Counted from the stretch's first letter, positions 1 to 7,157 are shown. The stretch is DNA of 8,183 nucleotides from Candidatus Kuenenia stuttgartensis (GCA_943330835.2 CALQJH020000079.1:1-8183); one strand, 5' to 3'. Made by a program: numbers and translations. Notes: generated by a model not told the origin, from the letters alone.

Positions 1-1138
1 AGTAGGTAAAGAAGGGGTGATTACGGTAGAAGAAGCTAAAGGAACCGATACTACTGTTGATGTAGTGGAAGGTATGCAATTTGATCGCGGTTATGTATCG
101 CCTTACTTTGTTACTAACAGCGAAAAAATGGAAGTAGAATTGCAAAGTCCTTACATTCTTATTTATGATAAGAAGATTTCTGCAATGAAAGACATCCTTC
201 ATATTTTAGAAAAAGTAGCCCAAACTGGTCGTCCTTTGTTAATTATTGCAGAAGATTTGGAAGGAGAGGCTTTGGCAACATTAGTGGTAAATAAATTACG
301 AGGCACTATTAAAGTGGCTGCTGTTAAAGCTCCTGGCTTTGGTGACAGAAGAAAAGAAATGCTACAGGATATCGCTATTCTAACTGCGGGTATCGTTGTC
401 AGTGAGGAACAAGGATATAAATTAGAAAATGCTGATTTGACCTATTTAGGACAAGCGGCATCGGTTGTAATAAATAAAGACAACACTACAGTTGTAGGTG
501 GGAAAGGAAAGAAAACTGACATCACAGCAAGAGTAAATCAAATTAAGGCGCAAGTAGAAAATACAACTAGTGATTACGATCGTGAAAAATTACAAGAGCG
601 TTTGGCTAAATTGGCTGGCGGTGTTGCAGTTTTGTATGTAGGTGCTGCTACTGAAGTAGAAATGAAAGAGAAAAAAGACAGAGTAGATGATGCTTTACAT
701 GCAACACGTGCTGCTGTTGAAGAAGGAATTGTTCCAGGTGGTGGAGTTGCTTATATTCGTGCCGTAGCCAGTTTGGATGCAAAAGTAAAAGGTCAAATTC
801 CTGACGAACAAACAGGGATGCAAATCGTTCGCCGTGCTTTAGAAGAGCCTATGCGTACACTCACTGCAAATGCTGGTATTGATGGTTCCATCGTAGTTCA
901 ACGCATTAAAGAAGGTAAAGGAGATTTTGGTTTTAATGCTAGAACGGAAACTTACGAAAATCTATTTAAAGCTGGAGTAATAGATCCTACAAAAGTTAGT
1001 CGTGTGGCATTGGAAAATGCTGCATCAATTGCAGGGATGTTATTAACTACAGAATGTGTAATTGCTGATAAACCTAAGAAAGAAGAAGCGCATATGCATG
1101 GTGGTGGTGCTCCTGATATGGGTGGAATGGGTTACTAA
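1..1138 (+). CDS. groL: Chaperonin GroEL (Hsp60), 5' end cut off by window edge
   Basis: This is the C-terminal 378 residues of GroEL, the ATP-driven cytosolic folding chaperone that forms two heptameric rings and works with the GroES lid. Reading is in frame from base 2 ([14 protein letters not shown]), which aligns with about residue 165 of E. coli GroEL, so the first ATP-binding part of the equatorial domain lies outside the window. The apical domain follows ([51 protein letters not shown]), then the returning intermediate and equatorial segments ([35 protein letters not shown]). The second Asp of DDALHATR, codon 689-691, matches the ATP-hydrolysis Asp398 of E. coli. The tail [15 protein letters not shown] is a short version of the usual Gly-Met tail. 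The GTG at 17 is an internal valine, not a start. groS would be expected upstream, outside the window. A terminator follows. Confidence 0.98.
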   Translation, partial: VGKEGVITVEEAKGTDTTVDVVEGMQFDRGYVSPYFVTNSEKMEVELQSPYILIYDKKISAMKDILHILEKVAQTGRPLLIIAEDLEGEALATLVVNKLRGTIKVAAVKAPGFGDRRKEMLQDIAILTAGIVVSEEQGYKLENADLTYLGQAASVVINKDNTTVVGGKGKKTDITARVNQIKAQVENTTSDYDREKLQERLAKLAGGVAVLYVGAATEVEMKEKKDRVDDALHATRAAVEEGIVPGGGVAYIRAVASLDAKVKGQIPDEQTGMQIVRRALEEPMRTLTANAGIDGSIVVQRIKEGKGDFGFNARTETYENLFKAGVIDPTKVSRVALENAASIAGMLLTTECVIADKPKKEEAHMHGGGAPDMGGMGY

Positions 1139-1167
1139 AATTCAAATCTACATATCGCTACATATAC

Positions 1168-1201
1168 TATCCCTGTTGTTTTTCAGCAGGGATATTTTTT
1201 T
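1168..1201 (+). terminator. Intrinsic terminator of groL
   Basis: Inverted repeat with arms 1168-1178 (TATCCCTGTTG) and 1184-1194 (CAGCAGGGATA), forming 11 bp including one G-U pair, with a TTTTT loop and a run of seven T at 1195-1201. It lies 30 bases past the groL stop. On the - strand the hairpin has no T run after it, so it serves groL rather than the facing gene. Confidence 0.9.
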
Positions 1202-1247
1202 ACACAAGAAATTTTTTCGATTAACGGTTGATAAGAAATTAGTAATT

Positions 1248-2117
1248 CTATGGAATAGCTATGTATGAATTGTTGCCGTATTCCATACGAATAGAATCAA
1301 TAAGTTTGGAGGTATCCGCGGCAAGTGATGTAACAGAAAATCCTATTTTAAAATTAATAGAATCTGAAGTGTATGTGGTAAAAGCAATAGTTGGTTTTTG
1401 CGACAATAATTCTAAAACATTTTTCTCGGCGGATTCTTTATTTTTGAATTCGTTGATGATTATATTGAGGTGTAGAGTGTCATTACTTGGCGGAAATACA
1501 TTAACTAAAGAATCTTTCTTGTTGATATTATAAACATTAGGTTGTGAATTCTTTTTATCCGAAAAAAACTGAAAGAAAAAAACAATAATTAATATAATCA
1601 CCAAACTGATTAAGGCTAATGGAGCTAGCCATTTCTTCATGGATTTTTTTCTGATTGGAGAGGAAAAACTTATTAATTTTTCCGATTGGTTAGCATCAGA
1701 ATTGTTGTTAATCGTGTTGTCCATTTTCAAAGCAACCAAGGCACCCTGAATAAAAGTGTATTCATTGTTTTGATTTTTCTGTAATGCCCCTAAATCATTA
1801 AAGTATAAGGTCTTGCCTATATTCAAAAATTGTTTTCCGAGAATAGAGTAGGATTCGAGATCAGAGGCCGCTAATGGTCTTATTTTGCCCGTTTGACTCA
1901 TGATGTAATTAATGAGATTCTCATCTTGTTCTGTCCTGAGATCAAATTTAAAATGGATAGAACCTTCAGGAAAAAAAAGGTGAGCGCTCTCTTCTGCGGA
2001 TTCATTTAAATCTGAAACAAAGGTAAATTCTCCAATATCCTGAAGTTTAACTTTTTTATTTTTAAACAGATATTGAACGATGAGTTGTTCAATTTTCATT
2101 TGAATGATTTGTTGCAT
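1248..2117 (-). CDS. HU-like / transmembrane / SPOR-like envelope protein
   Basis: This is a 289-residue protein read from ATG 2117. ATG 2099 is an equally plausible start and gives MKIEQLIVQYLFKNKKVKLQ, which looks like the usual N-terminus of Bacteroidota CCDC81-type HU domains. Residues 7 to about 125 resemble the tandem HU-like domains (KLQDIGEFTF stands where relatives have a 'PGFGxF' strand). A basic stretch (RKKSMKKW) precedes one strong membrane helix at about 164-186 (LAPLALISLVIILIIVFFFQFF). A Ser/Asn-rich linker leads to about 75 residues (LHLNIIINEFKNKESAEKNV to the C-terminus IAIP) whose pattern resembles a SPOR peptidoglycan-binding domain. The basic residues before the helix suggest an N-in, C-out topology, with the HU-like part in the cytoplasm and the SPOR-like part in the periplasm. 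A role in cell envelope or division is an inference from this layout. It faces groL and diverges from the next gene. Confidence 0.72.
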   Translation of the reverse strand: MQQIIQMKIEQLIVQYLFKNKKVKLQDIGEFTFVSDLNESAEESAHLFFPEGSIHFKFDLRTEQDENLINYIMSQTGKIRPLAASDLESYSILGKQFLNIGKTLYFNDLGALQKNQNNEYTFIQGALVALKMDNTINNNSDANQSEKLISFSSPIRKKSMKKWLAPLALISLVIILIIVFFFQFFSDKKNSQPNVYNINKKDSLVNVFPPSNDTLHLNIIINEFKNKESAEKNVLELLSQKPTIAFTTYTSDSINFKIGFSVTSLAADTSKLIDSIRMEYGNNSYIAIP

Positions 2118-2179
2118 AACTATATGCAATATATTGATTTATCATGTACATTGAGTTTGATTTAATTTAATTTTGAACA

Positions 2180-2506
2180 ATGTTAACTGAAAAAGAGGAA
2201 AAATTCATTACTTATTGGGAAAGTGTAAGGGTTGATTATAATCATTGGAAAAGTAAACTCATACGCGGGTTGCCTATGGCGATTGTATTTACCTTGCCCG
2301 TGTTGTTCTCCGTTTCAGCAGTTTATTTTTTTTCTCCGGAATGGTACACTAAAATAGCACAGAGCGTAAACGGGTCAGTCTTTCCAATTTTGATAGCATT
2401 GTTAATTTGTATTTTATTTTTTGCTGCATTTAGAATGCATTTTAAATGGGAAATGAATGAGCAACTATATGAGGAGTTGAAAATCAAAAAAAAGAAATCA
2501 TTATAA
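2180..2506 (+). CDS. Small two-helix membrane protein of unknown function
   Basis: This 108-residue protein starts at an ATG (MLTEKEEKFITYWESVR). Two hydrophobic segments are clear: about 31-51 (LPMAIVFTLPVLFSVSAVYFF) and about 66-84 (VNGSVFPILIALLICILFF). A short Trp/Tyr-containing loop (SPEWYTKIA) separates them. The N-terminal 30 residues are charged and the tail is very basic (KIKKKKSL), so both ends probably sit in the cytoplasm. No catalytic motif or known family is recognised. It begins 62 bases from the divergent HU/SPOR-like gene and ends 46 bases before sdaA on the same strand. It may be cotranscribed with sdaA, since no terminator was seen between them. Real coding status is supported by the hydrophobic pattern and by the tight fit between neighbours. 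Confidence 0.75.
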   Translation: MLTEKEEKFITYWESVRVDYNHWKSKLIRGLPMAIVFTLPVLFSVSAVYFFSPEWYTKIAQSVNGSVFPILIALLICILFFAAFRMHFKWEMNEQLYEELKIKKKKSL

Positions 2507-2552
2507 ACAACACACAGCATTTTTATTTATTAAATAAATTAAATTTCACATC

Positions 2553-3986
2553 TTGAATCAGGAAGCCATTTCCATTTTTGATATTTTTAAAATCGGTATC
2601 GGGCCAAGCAGTAGTCATACTTTGGGCCCATGGAGAGCTGCACAAAAATTCACGGATTTTTTAAAAGAAAACAATTTGCTTCAAGAAGTGGAATGTATCG
2701 AAGTTTTACTTTATGGATCATTGGCAAAGACTGGATTAGGGCATGGAACAGGAATCGCCATTCAATTAGGCCTTAGTGGAGAAGATCCTATAACACTCGA
2801 AGTGAATGATGTGGAATCAAAAATTGAAGCTATTAGCATCATGAAAAAACTTCTTCTTGCTGGCATACATGAAATAGATTTTATGCCTTCTGAAGATATA
2901 GAATTTCTGTATAGTGAGTCGTTACCTTATCATCCCAATGGCCTTACTTTTTTAGCCTCTTTACACGATGGGAATCATCTGGCAAAAACATACTATTCAG
3001 TTGGTGGTGGTTTTGTGGAAGAAGAAGGCGAGATAAATAAAATTCAGGATGAAATTGTGTTGCCCTTTCCCATACAAAAAGCAGATGACCTTTTACATTG
3101 GTGTCGCAGTACAGGCATGTCTATCAGCGAAATCGTCTTGGAAAATGAAACTGCATGGAGGGAAGATACCTTAACCAGAAACGGCATTTTAAATATTTGG
3201 AAAGTAATGAGTGCTTCAATTTATAAAGGGTGTCATACTAAAGGATATCTTCCTGGAGGATTGAATGTAACCAGAAGAGCATTTGAAATGAATAAAAGAA
3301 TGTTAGGAGATGCAGTATATCAAAATGATAAAGAGTGGTTGCAAGAGATAAAGTCTTCTATTCACGGCAATAAGTTTCATTACATACTTGATTGTGTAAG
3401 TTGTTTTGCATTAGCGGTAAATGAAGAAAACGCATCATTTGGCAGGGTAGTAACAGCCCCTACTAACGGTGCCGCAGGAGTGATACCGGCAGTGTTACAA
3501 TATTTTATCGCATTTTGTGATGGAGACACTGATGAAAAAATCATACAATTTTTATTAGTAGCTTCTGAGATTGGGAGCATATTCAAAAAAGGCGCAACTA
3601 TTTCTGCAGCAATGGGAGGTTGTCAGGCAGAGATTGGCGTTAGTAGTGCGATGGCAGCTGCAGCACTAACAGAATGCATGGGTGGCACGCAGCGTCAGGC
3701 ATTGATGGCTGCTGAAATTGCAATGGAGCATCACTTAGGAATGACTTGCGATCCAATTGGTGGTCTCGTGCAAATTCCATGTATTGAAAGAAATGCAATG
3801 GGGGCAATCAAAGCTATTACGGCCAGTCAACTGGCCATGCAAAGCGCTCCTGATTATGCAAAAGTAAGCTTAGATGGTATTGTGAAAACGATGTGGGATA
3901 CGGCTTTGGATATGAATAGCAAATATAAAGAGACTTCAGAAGGAGGGCTTGCTATTAATATTCCTTTAGGGTTGAGTGAGTGTTAA
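2553..3986 (+). CDS. sdaA: L-serine ammonia-lyase (L-serine dehydratase), iron-sulfur, single chain
   Basis: This enzyme deaminates L-serine to pyruvate and ammonia in the cytoplasm, using an oxygen-sensitive [4Fe-4S] cluster rather than PLP. The 477-residue chain carries the N-terminal beta domain ([23 protein letters not shown], residues 8-30) and the C-terminal alpha domain in one polypeptide, as in E. coli SdaA. Cluster cysteines are visible at C357 ([15 protein letters not shown]), C399 (MTCDPIGG) and C410 ([11 protein letters not shown]). Their spacing of 42 and 11 equals that of Cys343/385/396 in the Legionella enzyme. The chain ends in Cys477, matching the C-terminal cysteine that acts as fourth ligand ('tail in mouth'). 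The start is TTG at 2553: the GPSSSHT motif must be included, a stop lies upstream at 2535, and no ATG or GTG lies between. The gene converges on smpB with one base between the stop codons. Confidence 0.97.
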   Translation: MNQEAISIFDIFKIGIGPSSSHTLGPWRAAQKFTDFLKENNLLQEVECIEVLLYGSLAKTGLGHGTGIAIQLGLSGEDPITLEVNDVESKIEAISIMKKLLLAGIHEIDFMPSEDIEFLYSESLPYHPNGLTFLASLHDGNHLAKTYYSVGGGFVEEEGEINKIQDEIVLPFPIQKADDLLHWCRSTGMSISEIVLENETAWREDTLTRNGILNIWKVMSASIYKGCHTKGYLPGGLNVTRRAFEMNKRMLGDAVYQNDKEWLQEIKSSIHGNKFHYILDCVSCFALAVNEENASFGRVVTAPTNGAAGVIPAVLQYFIAFCDGDTDEKIIQFLLVASEIGSIFKKGATISAAMGGCQAEIGVSSAMAAAALTECMGGTQRQALMAAEIAMEHHLGMTCDPIGGLVQIPCIERNAMGAIKAITASQLAMQSAPDYAKVSLDGIVKTMWDTALDMNSKYKETSEGGLAINIPLGLSEC

Positions 3987-3987
3987 A

Positions 3988-4425
3988 TTACAGGCCGTAT
4001 TTTCTTTTCACATCACGATCTGCTTCTCGTTCTTTTATGGTGTTTCTTTTGTCAAAATGTTTTTTTCCTTTCCCTAATCCAATTTCAATTTTGGCTAAGC
4101 CTTTTTCACTAAAGAAAATCCTGGTAGGAATAATACTATATCCTTTTTCTTTTATTTTACCAGACAATTTCCTAAGCTCTCTCTTTGTTAATAATAACTT
4201 TCTTTCTTGCAATGGCTCGTGATTTGCTAATGTTCCAAATGCATATTCTGAGATATGTAAACTCTTTACAAAAAGTTCTTCTTTATGAAAGACGCAATAA
4301 CTATCATTGAAACTCACTTTCCCAGCTCTTAAAGATTTGACTTCAGTTCCAGAAAGCACGATGCCCGCAGCGTAAGTTGCTTCGAAATAATATTCAAAAT
4401 GTGATTTCCTATTGATGAATTCCAA
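3988..4425 (-). CDS. smpB: SsrA-binding protein SmpB (trans-translation)
   Basis: SmpB binds tmRNA and brings it to ribosomes stalled on broken mRNAs, so the stalled peptide is tagged and the ribosome freed. The 145 residues include the hallmark segments: NRKSHFEYYFEATYAAGIVLSGTEVKSLR (5-33), NHEPLQERKLLLTKRELRKL (68-87), the IEIGLGKGKKHFDKR region (113-127), and the basic C-terminal tail ending in DVKRKYGL, which should enter the mRNA channel. The length is slightly short but within the family range. The start is TTG 4425: a stop lies in frame at 4444-4446, and the protein contains no internal Met at all. The tmRNA gene itself is not in the window. The 5' region holds a promoter, short RNA and terminator on the same strand, so smpB expression could depend on read-through or on a weak closer promoter near 4439-4446 (TAACTTTA). 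Confidence 0.96.
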   Translation of the reverse strand: MEFINRKSHFEYYFEATYAAGIVLSGTEVKSLRAGKVSFNDSYCVFHKEELFVKSLHISEYAFGTLANHEPLQERKLLLTKRELRKLSGKIKEKGYSIIPTRIFFSEKGLAKIEIGLGKGKKHFDKRNTIKEREADRDVKRKYGL

Positions 4426-4529
4426 TGATATTTTTTTGTAAAGTTAAGCGCTTGGCAATTTGAATCGACAATGATTTTTAGAATTGGGTAACAATATGAT
4501 TAAAATGCTAGCATATACGTCAACAGTGT

Positions 4530-4560
4530 AAAAAAGAAAACCAGGGTAGAAACCCCGGTT
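4530..4560 (-). terminator. Intrinsic terminator upstream of smpB
   Basis: Hairpin at 4539-4560. On the - strand it reads AACCGGGG, loop, CCCTGGTT, and forms nine pairs including one G-U and a closing U-A. It is followed by TTTTCTTTTTT. On the + strand the G-U position becomes an A-C mismatch, which suggests the - strand RNA is the functional one, although a shorter T run (TTTTT at 4562-4566) also follows on the + strand. It ends the short RNA described at 4530-4588, about 105 bases before smpB. Confidence 0.72.
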
Positions 4561-4588
4561 CGTTTTTAATCCGTACCCTATGAAAACT
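4530..4588 (-). ncRNA. Putative ~60-nt small RNA or attenuated smpB leader
   Basis: A good promoter (4593-4624) and an intrinsic terminator (4530-4560) on the - strand define a transcript of about 57-60 nt with no ATG in any frame. After the predicted start it reads roughly GATAGTTTTCATAGGGTACG and continues through an A-rich stretch into the terminator hairpin. The segment AGGGTA (complement of 4574-4579) is exactly complementary to TACCCT in the 3' arm of the terminator (complement of 4543-4548). An alternative pairing that would break the terminator is therefore possible, as in attenuators. Whether it is a free small RNA or a leader controlling smpB cannot be decided from sequence. No named RNA family was recognised. 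Confidence 0.5.
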
Positions 4589-4592
4589 ATCG

Positions 4593-4624
4593 CAAATGTA
4601 TATTTACTATTTCATATTGTCAAA
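4593..4624 (-). promoter_or_regulatory. Bacteroidota-type promoter for the short RNA before smpB
   Basis: On the - strand, TTTG (complement of 4621-4624) is followed by 20 bases and then TACATTTG (complement of 4593-4600). This matches the Bacteroidota primary sigma consensus of TTTG near -33 and TAnnTTTG near -7. Transcription would begin near 4586-4589 and run toward smpB. It is the best promoter match seen in the window. Confidence 0.7.
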
Positions 4625-4652
4625 TAAAAAGTTAAAATTTTAAGACAGCTGG

Positions 4653-4677
4653 AATGTAATAGAAAAAATATTACATT
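4653..4677. repeat. 9-bp perfect inverted repeat, possible operator
   Basis: AATGTAATA (4653-4661), seven bases of spacer, then TATTACATT (4669-4677). It sits about 28 bases upstream of the -33 element of the promoter at 4593-4624. This is a plausible place for a dimeric regulator to bind, but no regulator is identified. It lacks a T run on the + strand; on the - strand the T run is inside the loop, so it is not a terminator. Confidence 0.45.
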
Positions 4678-5155
4678 AGGTTGATGTATAAAGTATTGGA
4701 AGAACCCAGCTATTTTTGTTTGTTGTAGATTGTCGAAAAAATCATTTTTGTATGATTTAGATGGTATTAGATGGTGTTATAGCGTAGTCATAAAAATATC
4801 TAAAATATTTATTGTAATAAACAGTAAAACAAACTTTTATGAATATTGTTGATTATTTAAGTAGAGATTACTATTCCTTTAAATGAACTACTTTGTGGTT
4901 CGAACCAATAAAAGAATTGTGTAAGTCATTTGGAATTAAGCGTATTCGCAATATTGCAATATCTCAATATTGCGAATACCACAAACAAGATCATTAAGAT
5001 TTTGGAAGGAGCTCTTTTCACTTGGAATCGGAAAATAACAACGAGAGTGTATAATGGGATAATTTAATTAAGGATTCGCTTCTGAGTAAAAGCAAGGCCT
5101 GTGAAATAAATGATCAAGTTTAATACTTAAAAAGTAGTGACTGAATAGAGTGAAA
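4678..5155. other. Gene-free AT-rich stretch between smpB region and accD
   Basis: No convincing coding sequence was found on either strand; the only ORFs are very short and match nothing recognised. The stretch contains a tandem TTAGATGGT repeat with a period of 10 (4757-4765 and 4767-4775), a TGGTTCGAACCA palindrome (4896-4907) and a perfect 15-bp inverted repeat (4942-4979). It covers the region after the accD stop, but no clear accD terminator is visible. No tRNA, tmRNA or transposase remnant could be recognised. It may be decayed sequence or may hold unrecognised RNA. Confidence 0.6.
4942..4979. repeat. Perfect 15-bp inverted repeat with 8-base loop
   Basis: Arms GTATTCGCAATATTG (4942-4956) and CAATATTGCGAATAC (4965-4979) are perfectly complementary, with the spacer CAATATCT. 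The spacer itself begins with CAATAT, also the first six bases of the right arm, so slipped pairings are possible. No T run follows on either strand, so it is not a typical intrinsic terminator. It lies about 180 bases past the accD stop in otherwise featureless sequence. It could be an RNA stabiliser at the accD 3' end, a protein-binding site, or one copy of a dispersed repeat. Confidence 0.75.
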
Positions 5156-6067
5156 TTAGCATTTGAATAAGGTCAGTAAATTTGATAGTTTCATTTTTAA
5201 ATCATGGCGATGTATGATTAAATCTAAAAATCCATGTTCTAATAGGAATTCACTGCGTTGGAAACCCGGAGGCAAATCTCGTTTAATGGTTTCTTTTATT
5301 ACTCTAGGCCCGGCAAATCCAATTAATGCGCCTGGTTCGCCGCAAATAATATCACCGAGCATGGCAAATGATGCAGTTGTTCCTCCAAAAGTAGGGTCTG
5401 TACAAAGGGAGATATAAGGTATTTTCGCCTCGCTTAATTGGGTAAGTTTTCCTGATGTTTTGGCTAATTGCATTAATGAAAAAGCGCTTTCCATCATTCT
5501 GGCGCCGCCACTTTTATTGATAATCATAAAAGGAATCTTATTGTTAATGCAATAATCGCAGGCTCTTGATATTTTTTCTCCCATTACGCTGCCTAGACTT
5601 CCACCAATAAACTCAAAGTCCATACAGGCAACTACCAAGTCTTGGTTATTTACTTTTCCATGAGCTACTGTAATAGAATCGTGGATGTCATTTTTTGCGT
5701 AAGTTTCGTCTAGTCGTTTTTGATAAGGCTTCAAATCTACAAACCCTAGGTAATCTTTTGATACTATATTGGAAAACAGCTCTTTATACTCATTCTTGTC
5801 AAATAAAATTTCAAAGTAATCTTCGCTACCGATTCGATGGTGATAGTCACATTTTGGACAAACATATTTCAATTCAGACAAGTCTTCTATTGTACAAATA
5901 TGATTACAAGAGGGGCATTTTGCCCACAATCCTTCAGGAGCATCTTTTTTATCCTTAGTTGATGTTAGAATGCCTTGTTTTTTACGTTTAAACCAATTGC
6001 TTTTTTCAGCATCCGCTAATGATTCATCTCCTCCAAGTCTTGCATCGATATCTTCTTCAATTCTCAT
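5156..6067 (-). CDS. accD: Acetyl-CoA carboxylase carboxyltransferase subunit beta
   Basis: AccD pairs with AccA to form the carboxyltransferase that moves the carboxyl group from biotin on AccB to acetyl-CoA. The product is malonyl-CoA, the first committed step of fatty-acid synthesis in the cytoplasm. The 303 residues show the N-terminal four-cysteine zinc ribbon (C51-x2-C54-x15-C70-x2-C73) after NWFKRKKQGI and APEGLWAKCP. The crotonase-like core follows (SGGARMMESAFSLMQLAKT, 186-204; DPTFGGTTASFAMLGD, 224-239; GEPGALIGFAGPRVI, 243-257). Relatives usually begin close to WFKR, but here about 23 mostly acidic residues come first. The ATG at 6067 is the only ATG, GTG or TTG before that point. 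It follows fba by 34 bases on the same strand, so cotranscription is likely. accA, accB and accC are not in the window. Confidence 0.97.
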   Translation of the reverse strand: MRIEEDIDARLGGDESLADAEKSNWFKRKKQGILTSTKDKKDAPEGLWAKCPSCNHICTIEDLSELKYVCPKCDYHHRIGSEDYFEILFDKNEYKELFSNIVSKDYLGFVDLKPYQKRLDETYAKNDIHDSITVAHGKVNNQDLVVACMDFEFIGGSLGSVMGEKISRACDYCINNKIPFMIINKSGGARMMESAFSLMQLAKTSGKLTQLSEAKIPYISLCTDPTFGGTTASFAMLGDIICGEPGALIGFAGPRVIKETIKRDLPPGFQRSEFLLEHGFLDLIIHRHDLKMKLSNLLTLFKC

Positions 6068-6101
6068 TTCAGATTATTTTTTGTTAGATAATTTACCTTT
6101 A

Positions 6102-7157
6102 TTAAGCAACTGTAATGGATTGATCCAAGTATACATCTTGTATCGCATTCAATAATTCAACACCTTCTTTTACAGGACGCTGAAAAGCTTTACGGCCACT
6201 AATCAATCCCATACCACCAGCTCTTTTATTAATTACGGCAGTTGTTACGGCTTCACTCAAATCAGAAGCGCCTTTACTTTCTCCGCCACTGTTGATTAAT
6301 CCAATGCGGCCCATATAACAATTGGCTACTTGATATCTTGCTAAATCAATAGGATGGTCTGTTGTTAATTTGCTATAAACCAATGGAGATGTTTTACCAT
6401 GTTTTGTTGCATTGTAACCACCATTATTAGTAGGTAATTTTTGTTTGATAATATCAGCCTGAAGGGTTACGCCCAAGTGATTTGCTTGTCCGGTTAGATC
6501 AGCGGATCCATGATAGTCAATGCCATCAACTTTAAATGCATTGTTTCTCAAATAACACCAAAGTACTGTAGCCATCCCTAATTCATGTGCCATTTCAAAT
6601 GCTGTGGCTACTTCTTGTAATTGTCTCGTACTCTGATCACTTCCCCAATAAATTGTAGCACCAACAGCAGTAGCACCCATATTCCATGCAGATTTTATTT
6701 GTCCAAACATAACCTGGTCAAACTTATTTGGGCAGCTCAAAAATTCATTGTGGTTTATTTTAACCATCATTGGAATTTTGTGGGCATATTTTCTACTAAC
6801 TATACCAAGCACTCCAAATGTTGATGCAACTGCATTACAACCTCCTTCAATAGCAAGTTTTACGATATTTTCAGGATCAAAATAAATAGGATTGGGAGCA
6901 AAGGAAGCTCCTGCACTATGTTCAATACCTTGATCAACGGGCAAAATAGACACGTAACCCGTTCCACCAAGTCGGCCATGATTCAACATCCGATTCAAGC
7001 TATTTAAAGTCTGGTTATTACGATTGCTATTAACCCAAACATTTTCCAAATGATGAGCAGAGGGTAGATGTATTTGATCTTTACTTATAGTCTTGCATTC
7101 ATGATTTAATAAGTAATCAGCATCGTTGCCTAAAATGTCAATAATGTTTGCTGCCAT
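6102..7157 (-). CDS. fbaB: Class I fructose-bisphosphate aldolase, FbaB/DhnA type
   Basis: This enzyme cleaves fructose 1,6-bisphosphate to dihydroxyacetone phosphate and glyceraldehyde 3-phosphate (reversibly) in glycolysis and gluconeogenesis, using a Schiff-base lysine instead of a metal. The 351-residue chain matches E. coli FbaB (350 residues) almost end to end: [26 protein letters not shown] (61-86), [22 protein letters not shown] (92-113), KINHNE (133-138), the [14 protein letters not shown] region (160-173), [12 protein letters not shown] (218-229) and [18 protein letters not shown] (308-325). The lysine of ADIIKQK (K238 or K240; K238 is favoured) is the expected Schiff-base residue. 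ATG 7157 was chosen because it gives the family N-terminus; TTG 7175 would add six residues without support. It follows the BtuF-like gene by 57 bases and precedes accD by 34. Confidence 0.96.
   Translation of the reverse strand: MAANIIDILGNDADYLLNHECKTISKDQIHLPSAHHLENVWVNSNRNNQTLNSLNRMLNHGRLGGTGYVSILPVDQGIEHSAGASFAPNPIYFDPENIVKLAIEGGCNAVASTFGVLGIVSRKYAHKIPMMVKINHNEFLSCPNKFDQVMFGQIKSAWNMGATAVGATIYWGSDQSTRQLQEVATAFEMAHELGMATVLWCYLRNNAFKVDGIDYHGSADLTGQANHLGVTLQADIIKQKLPTNNGGYNATKHGKTSPLVYSKLTTDHPIDLARYQVANCYMGRIGLINSGGESKGASDLSEAVTTAVINKRAGGMGLISGRKAFQRPVKEGVELLNAIQDVYLDQSITVA

Noticed and set aside
1261..1533. Open frame on the + strand opposite the HU/SPOR-like gene
   Set aside because: It is the antisense of a gene with clear transmembrane and domain structure and shows no recognisable protein features of its own.
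2115..2129. TTG at 2129 as the start of the HU/SPOR-like gene
   Set aside because: Two ATG codons (2117 and 2099) follow at once and give the expected N-terminus.
2168..2175. TAATTTTG as a -7 promoter element for the small membrane protein
   Set aside because: It ends four bases before the ATG at 2180 and has no TTTG at the right distance, so it would demand a leaderless transcript.
4505..4514. ATGCTAGCAT palindrome upstream of smpB
   Set aside because: Only ten bases, no extension of the dyad and no clear promoter geometry; common by chance.
4539..4566. The pre-smpB hairpin read as a + strand terminator
   Set aside because: No + strand gene lies before it (smpB is on the other strand), and the stem has an A-C mismatch on this strand. 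The - strand reading is better paired and has a promoter at the right distance.
4839..4886. 15-codon ORF MNIVDYLSRDYYSFK on the + strand
   Set aside because: Very short, no promoter or similarity recognised, and expected by chance in AT-rich sequence.
4896..4907. TGGTTCGAACCA, which resembles a tRNA T-loop
   Set aside because: The flanking bases do not form a five-pair T stem around TTCGAAC, and no acceptor, D or anticodon arms can be placed on either strand. It is just a 12-base palindrome.
4426..5155. Possible tmRNA (ssrA) gene next to smpB
   Set aside because: No tRNA-like ends, no T-arm with proper stem and no tag-peptide reading frame were found in the gap.
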